Below, piece after piece: positions 8,075 through 18,080 of a stretch of 43,353 nt of DNA. The notes beneath the pieces are model-generated. The model saw only the letters and a program-made list of their open reading frames with translations, ran no database searches and had not been told where the DNA came from. Source of the stretch: Nitrosovibrio sp. Nv4. Lineage in GTDB: Bacteria; Pseudomonadota; Gammaproteobacteria; Burkholderiales; SG8-39. The stretch lies in contig CAMDRF010000015.1 in the NCBI GenBank assembly GCA_945906765.1, positions 1 to 43,353 on the forward strand. The letters run 5' to 3'. Position numbers and translations under genes: made by a program. Every line of letters starts with the position of its first letter. Within the stretch, counting starts at the first letter, position 1.

Positions 8075-8476
8075 TCACCCGTACCAGTTTTCCAGCATGA
8101 GCCCCTTGACTTGCTGGAAGTGCTTGCGATTGTTGCTCACCAGCACCGCGCCCAATGCCAGAGCGTGTGCGGCAATCATGGTGTCGAACTGGCCGATTGG
8201 CGTGCCGTTGCGCTCCAACTGCGCGCGCAGCTTTGCGTAGCGGTCGGCGGCGGCCGCGCCCCAGGGCATGACGGTGACGCGGGCCATGAAGCCCTGGACC
8301 AATCGCGCCAGCGCGCGCGGATTACCCCGTTTCTCAAGTCCGAACATGAGTTCGGCGCGCGTTATCGCGGATATCCCGAGCGATCCGGGAGCCGACGCCG
8401 CCAGCGCCGCGTCGAGCGCCGCCGAAGCGCCGCGAATGGCGTAGCTGGCGGTATCGGTATCCATCAGATAGAGCAT
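8075..8476 (-). CDS. PIN-domain toxin VapC
   Basis: This 133-residue protein has YLMDTDTASY (D6/D8), AELMFG (E42) and GQFDTMIAAHA (D98), then VSNNRKHFQQVKGLMLENW. The asparagines in the last motif are usual for the VapC subgroup that cuts initiator tRNA. The gene lies 6 nt after its antitoxin. All key residues are present, so it is probably an active RNase. Confidence 0.9.
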   Translation of the reverse strand: MLYLMDTDTASYAIRGASAALDAALAASAPGSLGISAITRAELMFGLEKRGNPRALARLVQGFMARVTVMPWGAAAADRYAKLRAQLERNGTPIGQFDTMIAAHALALGAVLVSNNRKHFQQVKGLMLENWYG

Positions 8477-8482
8477 GCCGCT

Positions 8483-8767
8483 CTACTTTCCGCGCGCAGG
8501 CCCTGAGCGATGGGCGCCAGCAAATGGGTCGCGCGCGGCCTTGCTTTCGTTCAATGGCCGGCGCACCAGAAAGTCAGCGGGCATGCGCGTCTTCGCGCGC
8601 AATGTGAAAAAGTCATCCCACCCTCCTGGCGCCGGACGCGCCGAGAGCACGATATCCCCGGTGGTCGCGTCCTTGCGGATGAACACGGTACGGGTTTCAA
8701 GCCGGAATGCCTTGGGCAAGCGGACTGCCTGGCTGTTGCCATTGGTGAAAACGCGTGCGGTTTGCAT
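8483..8767 (-). CDS. AbrB-fold antitoxin VapB/VagC
   Basis: This 94-residue protein has the VagC signature ARVFTNGNSQAVRLPKAFRL, then a linker and the C-terminal toxin-binding part (WDDFFTLRAKTRMPADFLVRR). The ATG at 8767 is preceded by GGAG at 8 nt. A perfect 7-bp inverted repeat upstream (8790-8812) is the likely operator. It forms an operon with the PIN gene that follows. Confidence 0.9.
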   Translation of the reverse strand: MQTARVFTNGNSQAVRLPKAFRLETRTVFIRKDATTGDIVLSARPAPGGWDDFFTLRAKTRMPADFLVRRPLNESKAARDPFAGAHRSGPARGK

Positions 8768-8789
8768 GGGTTATCTCCAGCGGTAATGT

Positions 8790-8812
8790 GTGTACATTTT
8801 TGAATTGTACAC
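8790..8812 (-). promoter_or_regulatory. Inverted repeat, probable VapB operator
   Basis: GTGTACA (8790-8796) and TGTACAC (8806-8812) are perfect inverted arms around an AT-rich 9-nt spacer. They lie between the priA stop and the vapB start. Confidence 0.6.
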
Positions 8813-8815
8813 TAA

Positions 8816-10810
<1,995 letters not shown>

Positions 10811-10890
10811 CCGTGAAAGTTGAGTTTTCGCATCGCGAATCCAACCGTTCTCCTTGCGCCAGAAGGAGAATTTTCCGATCCAGATCCTGC

Positions 10891-11075
10891 TGTGGGTAAA
10901 ACTGTGAATAACATTGGACGCTTCGGGGTAGTTATCCACAAGACGATGGCGCAACGCAAAAACCCGCAGGAAATAGAGACGATTTCCCTCCTGTGATCAA
11001 CTGCTTGCGCGGATATTCCGGGGCGTACGCCCGGGAGAATGGCCGTTTGTCCCTCTGCCGTGCCCGTGTGCATAA
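10891..11075. other. Cluster of DnaA-box-like 9-mers between hemE and priA
   Basis: Within 185 bp there are TGTGGGTAA (10891-10899, one mismatch to TGTGNATAA), TGTGAATAA (10903-10911), the perfect reverse box TTATCCACA (10932-10940) and TGTGCATAA (11067-11075). Three match TTATNCACA/TGTGNATAA exactly. The stretch 10811-11076 has no gene. Confidence 0.5.
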
Positions 11076-11076
11076 G

Positions 11077-12150
11077 TCAGCTTGGACGCGCCCGGAGTTG
11101 CGTGCTGTAAGTGCGCACTTCGTCTACAAGGGCTTCGACCGCCTCGACCCGCGCGTGCGGCGAGATCCCATGTCCCAGATTGAAGACATGACCAGGCGCG
11201 CTGCCAAACGCGTCGAGCACGCGCCGCACCTGCTCGCGCACGCGCGCCGGCGGTGCAGTGAGTACCGCAGGATCAAGGTTGCCCTGCAGCGCCACGCTGT
11301 TGCCGACTCTGCGACGTGCATCGCCGGCATCGACGGTCCAATCGAGGCCTGCCGCGTCGCAACCGCTGGCCGCGATGCTCTCCAGCCAGCCGCCGCCGCC
11401 CTTGGTGAAGACGATGCGTGGCGCTCCATGTACTTCCGACAGTACCCTGCGCATGTACGACAGCGAAAATTCTTCGTACTGCGCTGCAGTGAGGCTCCCA
11501 CCCCAGGTATCGAACAGCATCACCACCTGCGCGCCGGCTTCGATCTGTGCATTGAGGTAATCCGTTACCGCGCGCGCGTTTACGTCGAGAATGTGGTGCA
11601 GCAGATCCGGGCGGGCGTAAAGCATTTCCTTGACCGCGCGCCAATCGTTGCTGCCCGATCCTTCGATCATGTAGCAGGCGAGCGTGTACGGGCTGCCGGA
11701 GAAACCGATCAGGGGGACTCGGCCGCCGAGCGCGCTACGGGTTTCGCGCACCGCATCCAGCACGTAGCGCAGTTCGGCGGTGGGGTCGGGCGCCGCGAGG
11801 CGCATGATTGCCGCTTCATCGCGCAACGGCCGCTCGAAACGCGGACCTTCTCCCTCGGCGAAGTAGAGCCCCAGGCCCATCGCGTCCGGTACCGTGAGAA
11901 TGTCGGAAAAGAGGATCGCCGCATCCAGCGGAAAACGCGCCAGCGGCTGCAGCGCCACTTCCGTGGCCAGCGCCGGGGTCTTGGCGAGCTTCAGAAAGCT
12001 TCCCGCCTTCGCCCGGGTCGCGTTGTACTCGGGCAGATAGCGCCCGGCTTGTCGCATCAGCCAGACCGGCGTGTACTCGGTGGGTTGCCGCGCCAACGCC
12101 CGCAGCAGGATGTCGTTCTTCAAATCAGCTTGCCGCAGATGAAATTCCAC
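11077..12150 (-). CDS. hemE: Uroporphyrinogen decarboxylase
   Basis: This 357-residue enzyme of haem synthesis removes four acetate carboxyls from uroporphyrinogen III to give coproporphyrinogen III. Visible signatures are [16 protein letters not shown] near residue 28, [34 protein letters not shown] and GNLDP. The start is uncertain. GTG at 12150 overlaps the end of the EVE gene by 31 nt, while TTG at 12123 ([10 protein letters not shown], where many homologues begin) would give a short stop/start overlap. Both imply coupling to the EVE gene. Confidence 0.95.
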   Translation of the reverse strand: MEFHLRQADLKNDILLRALARQPTEYTPVWLMRQAGRYLPEYNATRAKAGSFLKLAKTPALATEVALQPLARFPLDAAILFSDILTVPDAMGLGLYFAEGEGPRFERPLRDEAAIMRLAAPDPTAELRYVLDAVRETRSALGGRVPLIGFSGSPYTLACYMIEGSGSNDWRAVKEMLYARPDLLHHILDVNARAVTDYLNAQIEAGAQVVMLFDTWGGSLTAAQYEEFSLSYMRRVLSEVHGAPRIVFTKGGGGWLESIAASGCDAAGLDWTVDAGDARRRVGNSVALQGNLDPAVLTAPPARVREQVRRVLDAFGSAPGHVFNLGHGISPHARVEAVEALVDEVRTYSTQLRARPS

Positions 12151-12578
12151 TCGGCCGCGGTGACCGGCGTGATTGAAAGGCGATTGCCCGGACGCAGCGC
12201 CGGCATGTTCTTCAGTACGGCGTGCGCGTGCAGCGCCGCTAGCGGTACCAGCCGCGTCTTTTTCATCGCGCGCACGTCCACGCAGATCCAGCGCGGCGCG
12301 GCTCGAACGGACTGCGCGTCGTAGTAGGGGCTCTTGCGGTCGAACTGGGATGGGTCGGGATAGGACACGGACGCCACCTCGGCGAGGCCCGCGATGCCCG
12401 GTTCCGGACAGCTCGAGTGATAGAACAACACGCCGTCCCCGATGCGCATCGCGTCGCGCATGAAGTTGCGCGCCTGATAGTTGCGCACCCCGGTCCAGGG
12501 TGTGATGCGTTGCGGCGCTCCGAGCGCATCGTCAATCGAGCACTCGTCGGGCTCCGATTTCATGAGCCATGCATTCAT
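12120..12578 (-). CDS. EVE-domain protein
   Basis: This 152-residue EVE (PUA-like) protein begins [17 protein letters not shown], then has [28 protein letters not shown] and GIAGLAEV. It ends with [17 protein letters not shown] domains resemble readers of modified bases, and the bacterial function is not settled. The start is taken as ATG 12578; an in-frame GTG sits two codons earlier. It lies between the 6S RNA gene and hemE, a common betaproteobacterial arrangement. Confidence 0.88.
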   Translation of the reverse strand: MNAWLMKSEPDECSIDDALGAPQRITPWTGVRNYQARNFMRDAMRIGDGVLFYHSSCPEPGIAGLAEVASVSYPDPSQFDRKSPYYDAQSVRAAPRWICVDVRAMKKTRLVPLAALHAHAVLKNMPALRPGNRLSITPVTAAEWNFICGKLI

Positions 12579-12602
12579 GATCACATAGGGAGTTGAATTA
12601 GG

Positions 12603-12793
12603 GAGTCCCCCGCTCGTGCCGGTGGGCCCGGCCTCCGAACCCTGCTTAATCAGGGTGGTCGCGTACCGTCCACATCAGGTTCGTCCGGCGGGCCCGAAGG
12701 CGAGGGACGATCACAACAGTGGTACTGGTGGCCGCAACCAGGGGAAGCTATCGGTTCGGAAAATATGGGCCCTGTCGAACACAGCAGGGGACA
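12603..12793 (-). ncRNA. ssrS: 6S RNA
   Basis: This is a stretch of about 190 nt between zapA and the EVE gene, the usual ssrS position. On the minus strand it shows the betaproteobacterial 6S features: GGGCCC then ATATTTTCCGAACCGATAGC on the 5' side of the central bubble, and GACGAACCTGATGTGG, GCGACCACC and TAAGCAGGGTTCGG on the 3' side. GUCCCC (12787-12792) and GGGGAC (12605-12610) close the terminal stem. 6S RNA mimics an open promoter and sequesters RNA polymerase-sigma70 in stationary phase. The ends are approximate. Confidence 0.88.
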
Positions 12794-12826
12794 AAGAAGT
12801 TTGCCGCAATACGCGGACCGCGCGGA

Positions 12827-13138
12827 TCAAAACAGCTTGTCCTGCCGGGCGAGCACCTCGTCGAGCTTCGCCTCGATCAGGGAAATTCTACGCTTGGCCT
12901 GTCCGATGTCAAAGCCGTTCCCCAGTTTGGTCGAGAGAAATTCGTGCGCGATGTTGAGCGCCGCCATGACCGCGATACGGTCGGCGCCGTTGACTTTGCC
13001 GGCGCTCTTGATTTCGCCCATCTTGACGTCGAGGTAAGCGACCGCTTCCAGAAGTGCTTCGCGCTCGCCCTCTTCGCAGGCGATCTTGTAGCTGCGTCCC
13101 AGGACGCTGATTTCGATGGTTTTGGCGCCGTCGGCCAT
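12827..13138 (-). CDS. zapA: Cell division protein ZapA
   Basis: This 103-residue protein has the ZapA head (KTIEISVLGRSYKIACEEGE, YLDVKMGEIK, IAVMAALNIAHEFL) and a C-terminal coiled coil (AKRRISLIEAKLDEVLARQ). ZapA cross-links FtsZ filaments. The frame is open far upstream through the zapB-like gene, but the family start is the ATG at 13138. It lies 11 nt after the zapB-like gene and just before 6S RNA, so the three probably share a transcript. Confidence 0.92.
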   Translation of the reverse strand: MADGAKTIEISVLGRSYKIACEEGEREALLEAVAYLDVKMGEIKSAGKVNGADRIAVMAALNIAHEFLSTKLGNGFDIGQAKRRISLIEAKLDEVLARQDKLF

Positions 13139-13149
13139 GGCTGTCCCGT

Positions 13150-13341
13150 TCAGTCCGGCAGCCGCGCGAGCAGGCTTTCGAGCTTCACCTTGGCGCCTTC
13201 GATGCGTTCGTTCAGCCGCTTGGCGTCGTTCTTTGCCGTGGCCAGCTCCTGGCGCAGATCGTGATTCTCGGCGCGCAAGCGCTCGCACAGGCCGACGAAC
13301 TGCGCGACCTTGGCATCGAGGGAGTTGAACTCCGCGTCCAC
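13150..13341 (-). CDS. Small coiled-coil protein, ZapB-like (TIGR02449 type)
   Basis: This is a protein of about 63 residues that is almost all coiled coil (FNSLDAKVAQFVGLCERLRAENHDLRQELATAKNDAKRLNERIEG, heptads visible) with an LPD end. The family sits directly before zapA and is thought to work with it at the Z ring. The start is uncertain. GTG at 13341 fits the family, and TTG at 13359 is also possible; neither has a clear ribosome site. A promoter-like pair ends 6 nt before the GTG. Confidence 0.75.
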   Translation of the reverse strand: MDAEFNSLDAKVAQFVGLCERLRAENHDLRQELATAKNDAKRLNERIEGAKVKLESLLARLPD

Positions 13342-13347
13342 GCCGGA

Positions 13348-13376
13348 ACTATGTTGCAAATCCGCTACAGCGTCAA
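13348..13376 (-). promoter_or_regulatory. Candidate promoter of the zapB-like/zapA/6S run
   Basis: On the minus strand TTGACG, a 17-nt spacer and CATAGT end 6 nt before the GTG at 13341. The predicted RNA would begin about at the start codon. Confidence 0.4.
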
Positions 13377-13427
13377 GATATAAGGGCTGCTATTGCAAGT
13401 GATTCCTGATCATGCTGCGCCGCCTTA

Positions 13428-13433
13428 TATAAT
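13428..13433 (+). promoter_or_regulatory. -10 box upstream of the cobalamin riboswitch
   Basis: A perfect TATAAT lies about 20 nt before the first conserved riboswitch element. The -35 region is weak. Confidence 0.55.
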
Positions 13434-13451
13434 CGTCCCGTAGTCAGTTGC

Positions 13452-13668
13452 AAGGTGTCCGCGGCGTTTCCACGCGCCGCGGGTGAAACGGGAATCAGGT
13501 GCGTTGCCGCCTCCAAGGGAAACCGCGGGGCGGCGCAAAGCCTGGACTGCCCCCGCAACGGTAAGCGAGGGGGTGCACACCCGGCCACTGTGAAGCTTCT
13601 GCAGTTCACGGGAAGGCGTGCACCCGGCGGAGATAATCCGCCACTCGCGAGTCCGGAGACCGGCCTTG
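13452..13668 (+). promoter_or_regulatory. Cobalamin riboswitch
   Basis: The conserved series is present in order: AAGGTG, GGGTGAAACGGGAATCAGGTG-type core (13481-13501), GACTGCCCCCGCAACGGTAA (13544-13563), the B12-box region CACTGTGAAG with GGGAAGG, and GCGAGTCCGGAGACCGGCC just before the receptor gene. The aptamer binds adenosylcobalamin and represses the gene downstream. The limits are approximate. Confidence 0.95.
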
Positions 13669-13688
13669 GAGCTTTTTCAACTTGTTGA

Positions 13689-13706
13689 GGCGTCGGGGAC
13701 GACGCC
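13689..13706 (+). promoter_or_regulatory. Hairpin next to the btuB ribosome site
   Basis: GGCGTC and GACGCC form a perfect 6-bp stem with a 6-nt loop and end 4 nt before the GGAG at 13711. No T-tract follows, so this looks like translational control by the riboswitch rather than termination. Confidence 0.45.
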
Positions 13707-13719
13707 GAAAGGAGTTCCA

Positions 13720-15792
13720 ATGCGCTTCGCTATTTCCATGGCGGCAGTCGCCGCCTTTGCTTTGCCTGTTTACGCCCAGCAGGAGGACTCGGTTGTCGTC
13801 ACCGCGACACGCTTTTCAGAGGACGTGCGCAGGCTGCCCGCGAGCATTTCGGTGATCACCGCAGACGACATACAGAAGAGCGCGGCGCGCACGCTGCCCG
13901 AACTGCTGCAGGAGCAGGCCGGCATCACGATGAACGACTTCTTCGGCAATAACGGCTCGAGTACCTCGGTGGACCTGCGCGGCTTCGGCGTGACCGGGCC
14001 GCAGAACACGCTGATCCTGCTGGATGGCCGGCGCATCACCGATTTCGACCTGACCAGCGTGCAATGGGCCGCGATCCCGCTGGTGGGCGTCGAGCGCGTC
14101 GAAATCCTGCGCGGCACGGGCGCGGTGCTCTACGGCGACGGCGCGTCCGCGGGGGTGATCAACATCGTCACGCGTTCGCCGCTCAAGCAGGGCGCCGCAC
14201 TCCAGGTGTTCGGGCGCCTCGCCAGCCTGAATACGCGCGAAGGCCAGTTGTACGGTTCCTACGCCGGAGGCAATTTCGGCATCAATGCCTCAGTGTACGG
14301 CTTCACGTCCGACGGCTACCGCGCCAACAACCGCAACGAGCAGCACAACAGCGCCGCGAACCTGCGCTGGGCGGTCGGCAACACCACGCTCGACCTGCGC
14401 TTCGGCGTCGACAAGCAGGACCTCGGGCTGCCCGGAGCGCGCCGCATCCAGCCCTCGACCGGCCTGGACGAGTACACGGCGAACCGGCGCGGCGCGCAGA
14501 CGCCGCAGGACTACGCCAGCCGCGACGGCTCGCGCGCCGGACTGGCGCTGTCGCAGGTGCTGGGCGATGCCGAGCTATCCGTCGGTCTGGACTGGCGCGA
14601 GAAGCTGCAGATCTCCCGCTTCGTGCAGCAGGTCTCGGCCCGGAACGACGCGCTCAGCGCGCTGTCGCTCACGCCGCGCGCACGGGTGCCGTTCCAACTC
14701 GGCGGCCTGTCGCATCGCCTGACGCTCGGCATCGACTGGCACTCCTGGCGCTACGATTCGCGGCGCGACAGCGCCGTGCAGAACCTGGGGCAGCCGGTCA
14801 ACCGGCTGCGTGCCACGCAGCGCACGCAGGCGTTCTACGTCCAGGATCTGATCGAGCTCGGCAAGGCGACGCGCCTCAACGTCGGCTGGCGCGGCGAACA
14901 GGCGCGCTTCGCCGCCAGCGACGCACTGGATGTGACCGCGCCGGGATTCCTGGGCTTCCAGCAATCGGCGGGAAGCACGCGCGACACGCAAAACCAGCAT
15001 GCCTGGGAGCTCGGCGTGCGCCATGACCTTGGGCGCGAGTACACGGGCTATGCGCGCGCGGGCCGGAGCTTTCGCTTCGCGAACGTCGACGAGATCACCT
15101 CGGAAATCGACGCGGCGTTCAATCCCGCGCTGCAGGTTCTTCGTGCGCAGCGCGCCAGGACGGTCGAGGGCGGGCTCGAATGGCGCAGCGGCGGGCATTT
15201 CCTGCGCGCTGGCGTGTTCCGTATCGATGTCACGGACGAGATCCACCTTGATCCGTTCACCACCGGGGTCGGCAACACCAACCTGCCGCCCTCGCGCCGG
15301 CAGGGACTCGAACTCGACGGCCGCGGGCAGGCGACCCCGGGACTGCGCCTGACCGCGGGCTACGCCTACACCGATGCGCGCTTCCGCGAAGGCGTGATGC
15401 CCGGCGGGGCGCTCACCATCGGCACCAACCTGAGCGTCGCCGGCAAGCGCGTGCCGCTGGTGCCGCAGCACAAGGTGAACGCCGGCTTTTCCTGGGACAT
15501 CGGCTCGAAGACACGCTTGAGCGGCGCGTTGACCGCGGTGAGCGCGCAGGTCATGGACAACGACGAACCGAATGTGTTCGGGCCGAGGATTCCCGCATAC
15601 GCGGTCGCGGACCTGAAGCTCGCGCACGAATTCTCCATCGCCCGCGTCGCGCTCACGGTGAACAATCTGTTCGACTCGAACTACTACAGCTACGCGATTC
15701 GCGGCCAATTCGTGCCGAACACCGACCGCTACGGGGTCTATCCGCTGCCGGGTCGTAGCGTCGGCCTTTCCGCGGAATTCAAGATGGAGTAG
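13720..15792 (+). CDS. btuB: TonB-dependent outer-membrane receptor, BtuB-type cobalamin transporter
   Basis: This 690-residue protein has a signal peptide (1-20, ending VYAQ), a TonB box at about 24-31 (SVVVTATR), the plug domain (RRLPASISVITADDIQ, VERVEILRGTGAVLYGDGASAGVINIVTR) and a 22-strand barrel ending with an aromatic segment. It would import B12 across the outer membrane with energy from TonB. The ATG at 13720 has GGAG 6 nt upstream; the frame open before it runs through the riboswitch. Control by the riboswitch supports a corrinoid substrate. Confidence 0.9.
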   Translation: MRFAISMAAVAAFALPVYAQQEDSVVVTATRFSEDVRRLPASISVITADDIQKSAARTLPELLQEQAGITMNDFFGNNGSSTSVDLRGFGVTGPQNTLILLDGRRITDFDLTSVQWAAIPLVGVERVEILRGTGAVLYGDGASAGVINIVTRSPLKQGAALQVFGRLASLNTREGQLYGSYAGGNFGINASVYGFTSDGYRANNRNEQHNSAANLRWAVGNTTLDLRFGVDKQDLGLPGARRIQPSTGLDEYTANRRGAQTPQDYASRDGSRAGLALSQVLGDAELSVGLDWREKLQISRFVQQVSARNDALSALSLTPRARVPFQLGGLSHRLTLGIDWHSWRYDSRRDSAVQNLGQPVNRLRATQRTQAFYVQDLIELGKATRLNVGWRGEQARFAASDALDVTAPGFLGFQQSAGSTRDTQNQHAWELGVRHDLGREYTGYARAGRSFRFANVDEITSEIDAAFNPALQVLRAQRARTVEGGLEWRSGGHFLRAGVFRIDVTDEIHLDPFTTGVGNTNLPPSRRQGLELDGRGQATPGLRLTAGYAYTDARFREGVMPGGALTIGTNLSVAGKRVPLVPQHKVNAGFSWDIGSKTRLSGALTAVSAQVMDNDEPNVFGPRIPAYAVADLKLAHEFSIARVALTVNNLFDSNYYSYAIRGQFVPNTDRYGVYPLPGRSVGLSAEFKME

Positions 15793-15820
15793 GTGCCCCG
15801 GGGAGGGCTTGCAATTCTGC

Positions 15821-15826
15821 TATCTT
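15821..15826 (+). promoter_or_regulatory. -10 hexamer before the first GT9 gene
   Basis: TATCTT ends 6 nt before the ATG at 15833. No -35 is seen, and there is no Shine-Dalgarno for this ATG. Confidence 0.35.
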
Positions 15827-15832
15827 CCCCGG

Positions 15833-16915
15833 ATGCTGAAAGACGCAATTCCGCTCGGCGAGATCGCCCGGGCGCTGGTGATCGTGCTGCGCCATCACGG
15901 CGACGTGCTGCTGGCTTCGCCCGTGCTGGGCGTGCTCCAGGCGCACGCGCCAAGGATCGAGGTTGATGCGCTGGTGTATGACGACACGGCGCCGATGCTT
16001 GAAGGTCACCCGGCGCTCAGCCAGCTGCATGTCGTGGGACGGAACTGGAAGAGGGAAAGTTTTCTGTCCAGGCTTCCATTGGAAAAGCAGCTCTTCGGCG
16101 CGCTACGCGCGCGCCGCTACGACCTCCTGTTGCATCTCACGGAGCAACCGCGCGGGGCATGGCTCGCTCGCTCGCTCGGTGCGCGCTGCAGCGTCGCCCC
16201 GGTGGTGCCCGGACGGGGCGATTTCTGGGCGCGAAGCTTCACGCACCTCTATCCGCTGGCGCGCAATGGGCGCAGGCACAAGGTCGAGGCGAACCTGGAC
16301 GCGCTGCGCCGCATCGGCGTGCAGCCCGAGATGGAAGAGCGCCGCTTGCTGTTTGTGCCCGGCGCCGCGGCGCAGGCGCGCGTTGCGGCGCTGCTTGCCG
16401 CCGAGGGCGTGACCGAGCGCAACTTCATCCATATGCACCCGGCATCGCGCTGGAGCTTCAAGTGCTGGACGCCCGGGCGCAACGCCGAGTTGATCGACCG
16501 GCTCTCCGCCAGCCATCGGGTGGTGCTTAGCGCGGCCCCCGACCCGGACGAATTGGCTTTCGTGGAGGAGATCGTGGCGAGATGCGCAATCAAGCCGCTG
16601 GTCCTGGCGGGGAAGCTGCAAATCAACGAACTGGGTGCGCTGACCGAGCGCGCGCGCCTGTTCATCGGCGTAGATTCGATGCCGATGCATCTGGCCGCGG
16701 CGATGGGCACGCCGGCCGTGGCGCTGTTCGGGCCGAGCGGCGAGCAGGAATGGCGACCCTGGCGCGTGGCGCACCGAATCGTCACGAGCAGCCACCCCTG
16801 CCGGCCCTGCGGCAACGACGGCTGCGGCGGCGGCAAGATCAGCGAATGCCTGACGACGCTGTCCGTCGACGACGTGTACGCCGCCACGCTGGAACTGCTG
16901 AGCCGGGAGCGCTGA
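15833..16915 (+). CDS. GT9-family LPS heptosyltransferase (heptosyltransferase III-like)
   Basis: This 360-residue protein has two Rossmann lobes. The N-terminal motif is VIVLRHHGDVLLASPVL, and the C-terminal ADP-heptose site is FIHMHPASRWSFKCW, LFIGVDSMPMHLAAAMGTPAVALFGPS. The family adds L-glycero-D-manno-heptose to the inner core of LPS on the cytoplasmic side of the inner membrane. A cysteine-rich patch (CRPCGNDGCGGG) near the C-terminus is also found in heptosyltransferase III-type proteins. ATG 15833 is preferred to the TTG at 15809. It begins the LPS run; the next gene starts 5 nt downstream. Confidence 0.85.
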   Translation: MLKDAIPLGEIARALVIVLRHHGDVLLASPVLGVLQAHAPRIEVDALVYDDTAPMLEGHPALSQLHVVGRNWKRESFLSRLPLEKQLFGALRARRYDLLLHLTEQPRGAWLARSLGARCSVAPVVPGRGDFWARSFTHLYPLARNGRRHKVEANLDALRRIGVQPEMEERRLLFVPGAAAQARVAALLAAEGVTERNFIHMHPASRWSFKCWTPGRNAELIDRLSASHRVVLSAAPDPDELAFVEEIVARCAIKPLVLAGKLQINELGALTERARLFIGVDSMPMHLAAAMGTPAVALFGPSGEQEWRPWRVAHRIVTSSHPCRPCGNDGCGGGKISECLTTLSVDDVYAATLELLSRER

Positions 16916-16919
16916 GCGC

Positions 16920-18080
16920 GTGCGGGTTGCGTTGGTGCGGCAGCGCTACAACCCCTATGGCGGGGCCGAGCGCTTCATCGAGCGCGCGTTGCCGGCGTTG
17001 GCGAATGCCGGCGCTGAATTGACGCTGATTGCGCGAAGCGCTGACGGCTGGGGTGCAAGGCGCTTCATTGCGGCAAATCCATTCCATGTCGGCAATACCT
17101 GGCGCGATGCCTCTTTCGCAGGCGCGGCGCGCGTGGCCTGGGAGGCGGGCGGTTTCGATCTGGTGCAGTCGCATGAGCGCATCGCCGGTTGCGACATCTA
17201 CCGCGCGGGGGACGGTGTGCACGCCGAGTGGCTGGAGATCCGGCGCGCGGCGGCGGGAACCGCATTTTGGTCTCCGGAGCGCTTCGGCATCGCGCTCAAT
17301 CCCTACCACCGCTACGTCTGCGCGGCCGAGCGCCGCATGTTCGCGCATCCGCGCCTGCGCGCGGTCGTCTGCAACTCGGCAATGGTGCGCGGCGAGATCG
17401 AGCGCCGTTTCCGCGTCGCACCGGAAAAGCTGCACGTGATCCACAACGGCGTGGACCTGGAGCACTTCCACCCTGACCGGCGCGCGGCGTTGCGCGCGGC
17501 GGCGCGGGCGGAACTCGGCCTGGCCGGCGACGCGTTCCTCTTCCTGTTCGTCGGTTCGGGGTTCTGGCGCAAGGGATTGGACGCGGCGATCGGCGCGCTC
17601 GCCGCTTGTGGCGACGGGAAACTTCACCTGGCCGTCGCAGGACGCGACCGCGATGCCGGGCGCTACGCCGCAATGGCGGCAGCGGCGGGCCTGGGCGGGC
17701 GCGTGCGCCTGCTCGGCGGGCGCGACGAGGTGCGGCCGCTGTACGCGGCGGCGGACTGCTTTCTCCTGCCGACGCGCTACGATCCGTTTCCGAATACCGC
17801 GCTGGAAGCGCTCGCAATGGGCCTGCCGGCGATCGTCGGGCGGCGCAGCGGCGCCGCGGAAATCGTGCAACCGGGCCGCAATGGCTGGGTCTGCGATCCG
17901 GGCGATGTCCCGGGGCTCGCGCGCCTGCTGCGCGAGGCGGCCTCCGCCTCGGGCGATAATCGCCTGTTGGGCGCCGCGCGTGCGGCGGCTGAAGGCTACG
18001 GTATAGACGACATGGCACGCAAACTCACGGATCTCTATGCAGCGCTCGGGGCGACCCCGGGCGACGGGCGCAGGCAATGA
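16920..18080 (+). CDS. GT4-family glycosyltransferase, WaaG-like
   Basis: This 386-residue GT-B enzyme opens VRQRYNPYGGAERFIERAL (nucleotide-sugar glycine loop), has HVIHNGVDLEHFHP at the start of the C-terminal lobe, and has the sugar-binding EX7E segment in YDPFPNTALEALAMGLPAIV. This layout matches WaaG/RfaG, the LPS glucosyltransferase I acting on heptose II. The start is GTG 16920, and the end overlaps msbA by 4 nt (ATGA). The sugar donor cannot be read from sequence. Confidence 0.82.
   Translation: MRVALVRQRYNPYGGAERFIERALPALANAGAELTLIARSADGWGARRFIAANPFHVGNTWRDASFAGAARVAWEAGGFDLVQSHERIAGCDIYRAGDGVHAEWLEIRRAAAGTAFWSPERFGIALNPYHRYVCAAERRMFAHPRLRAVVCNSAMVRGEIERRFRVAPEKLHVIHNGVDLEHFHPDRRAALRAAARAELGLAGDAFLFLFVGSGFWRKGLDAAIGALAACGDGKLHLAVAGRDRDAGRYAAMAAAAGLGGRVRLLGGRDEVRPLYAAADCFLLPTRYDPFPNTALEALAMGLPAIVGRRSGAAEIVQPGRNGWVCDPGDVPGLARLLREAASASGDNRLLGAARAAAEGYGIDDMARKLTDLYAALGATPGDGRRQ

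Noticed and set aside
14575-15708. A 377-codon open frame antisense to btuB
   Set aside because: It is a shadow of the receptor gene's third-position GC; no start context or motif.
15790-15812. Possible terminator after btuB (GCCC CGGGGA GGGC)
   Set aside because: The stem is only 4 bp and no T-tract follows.
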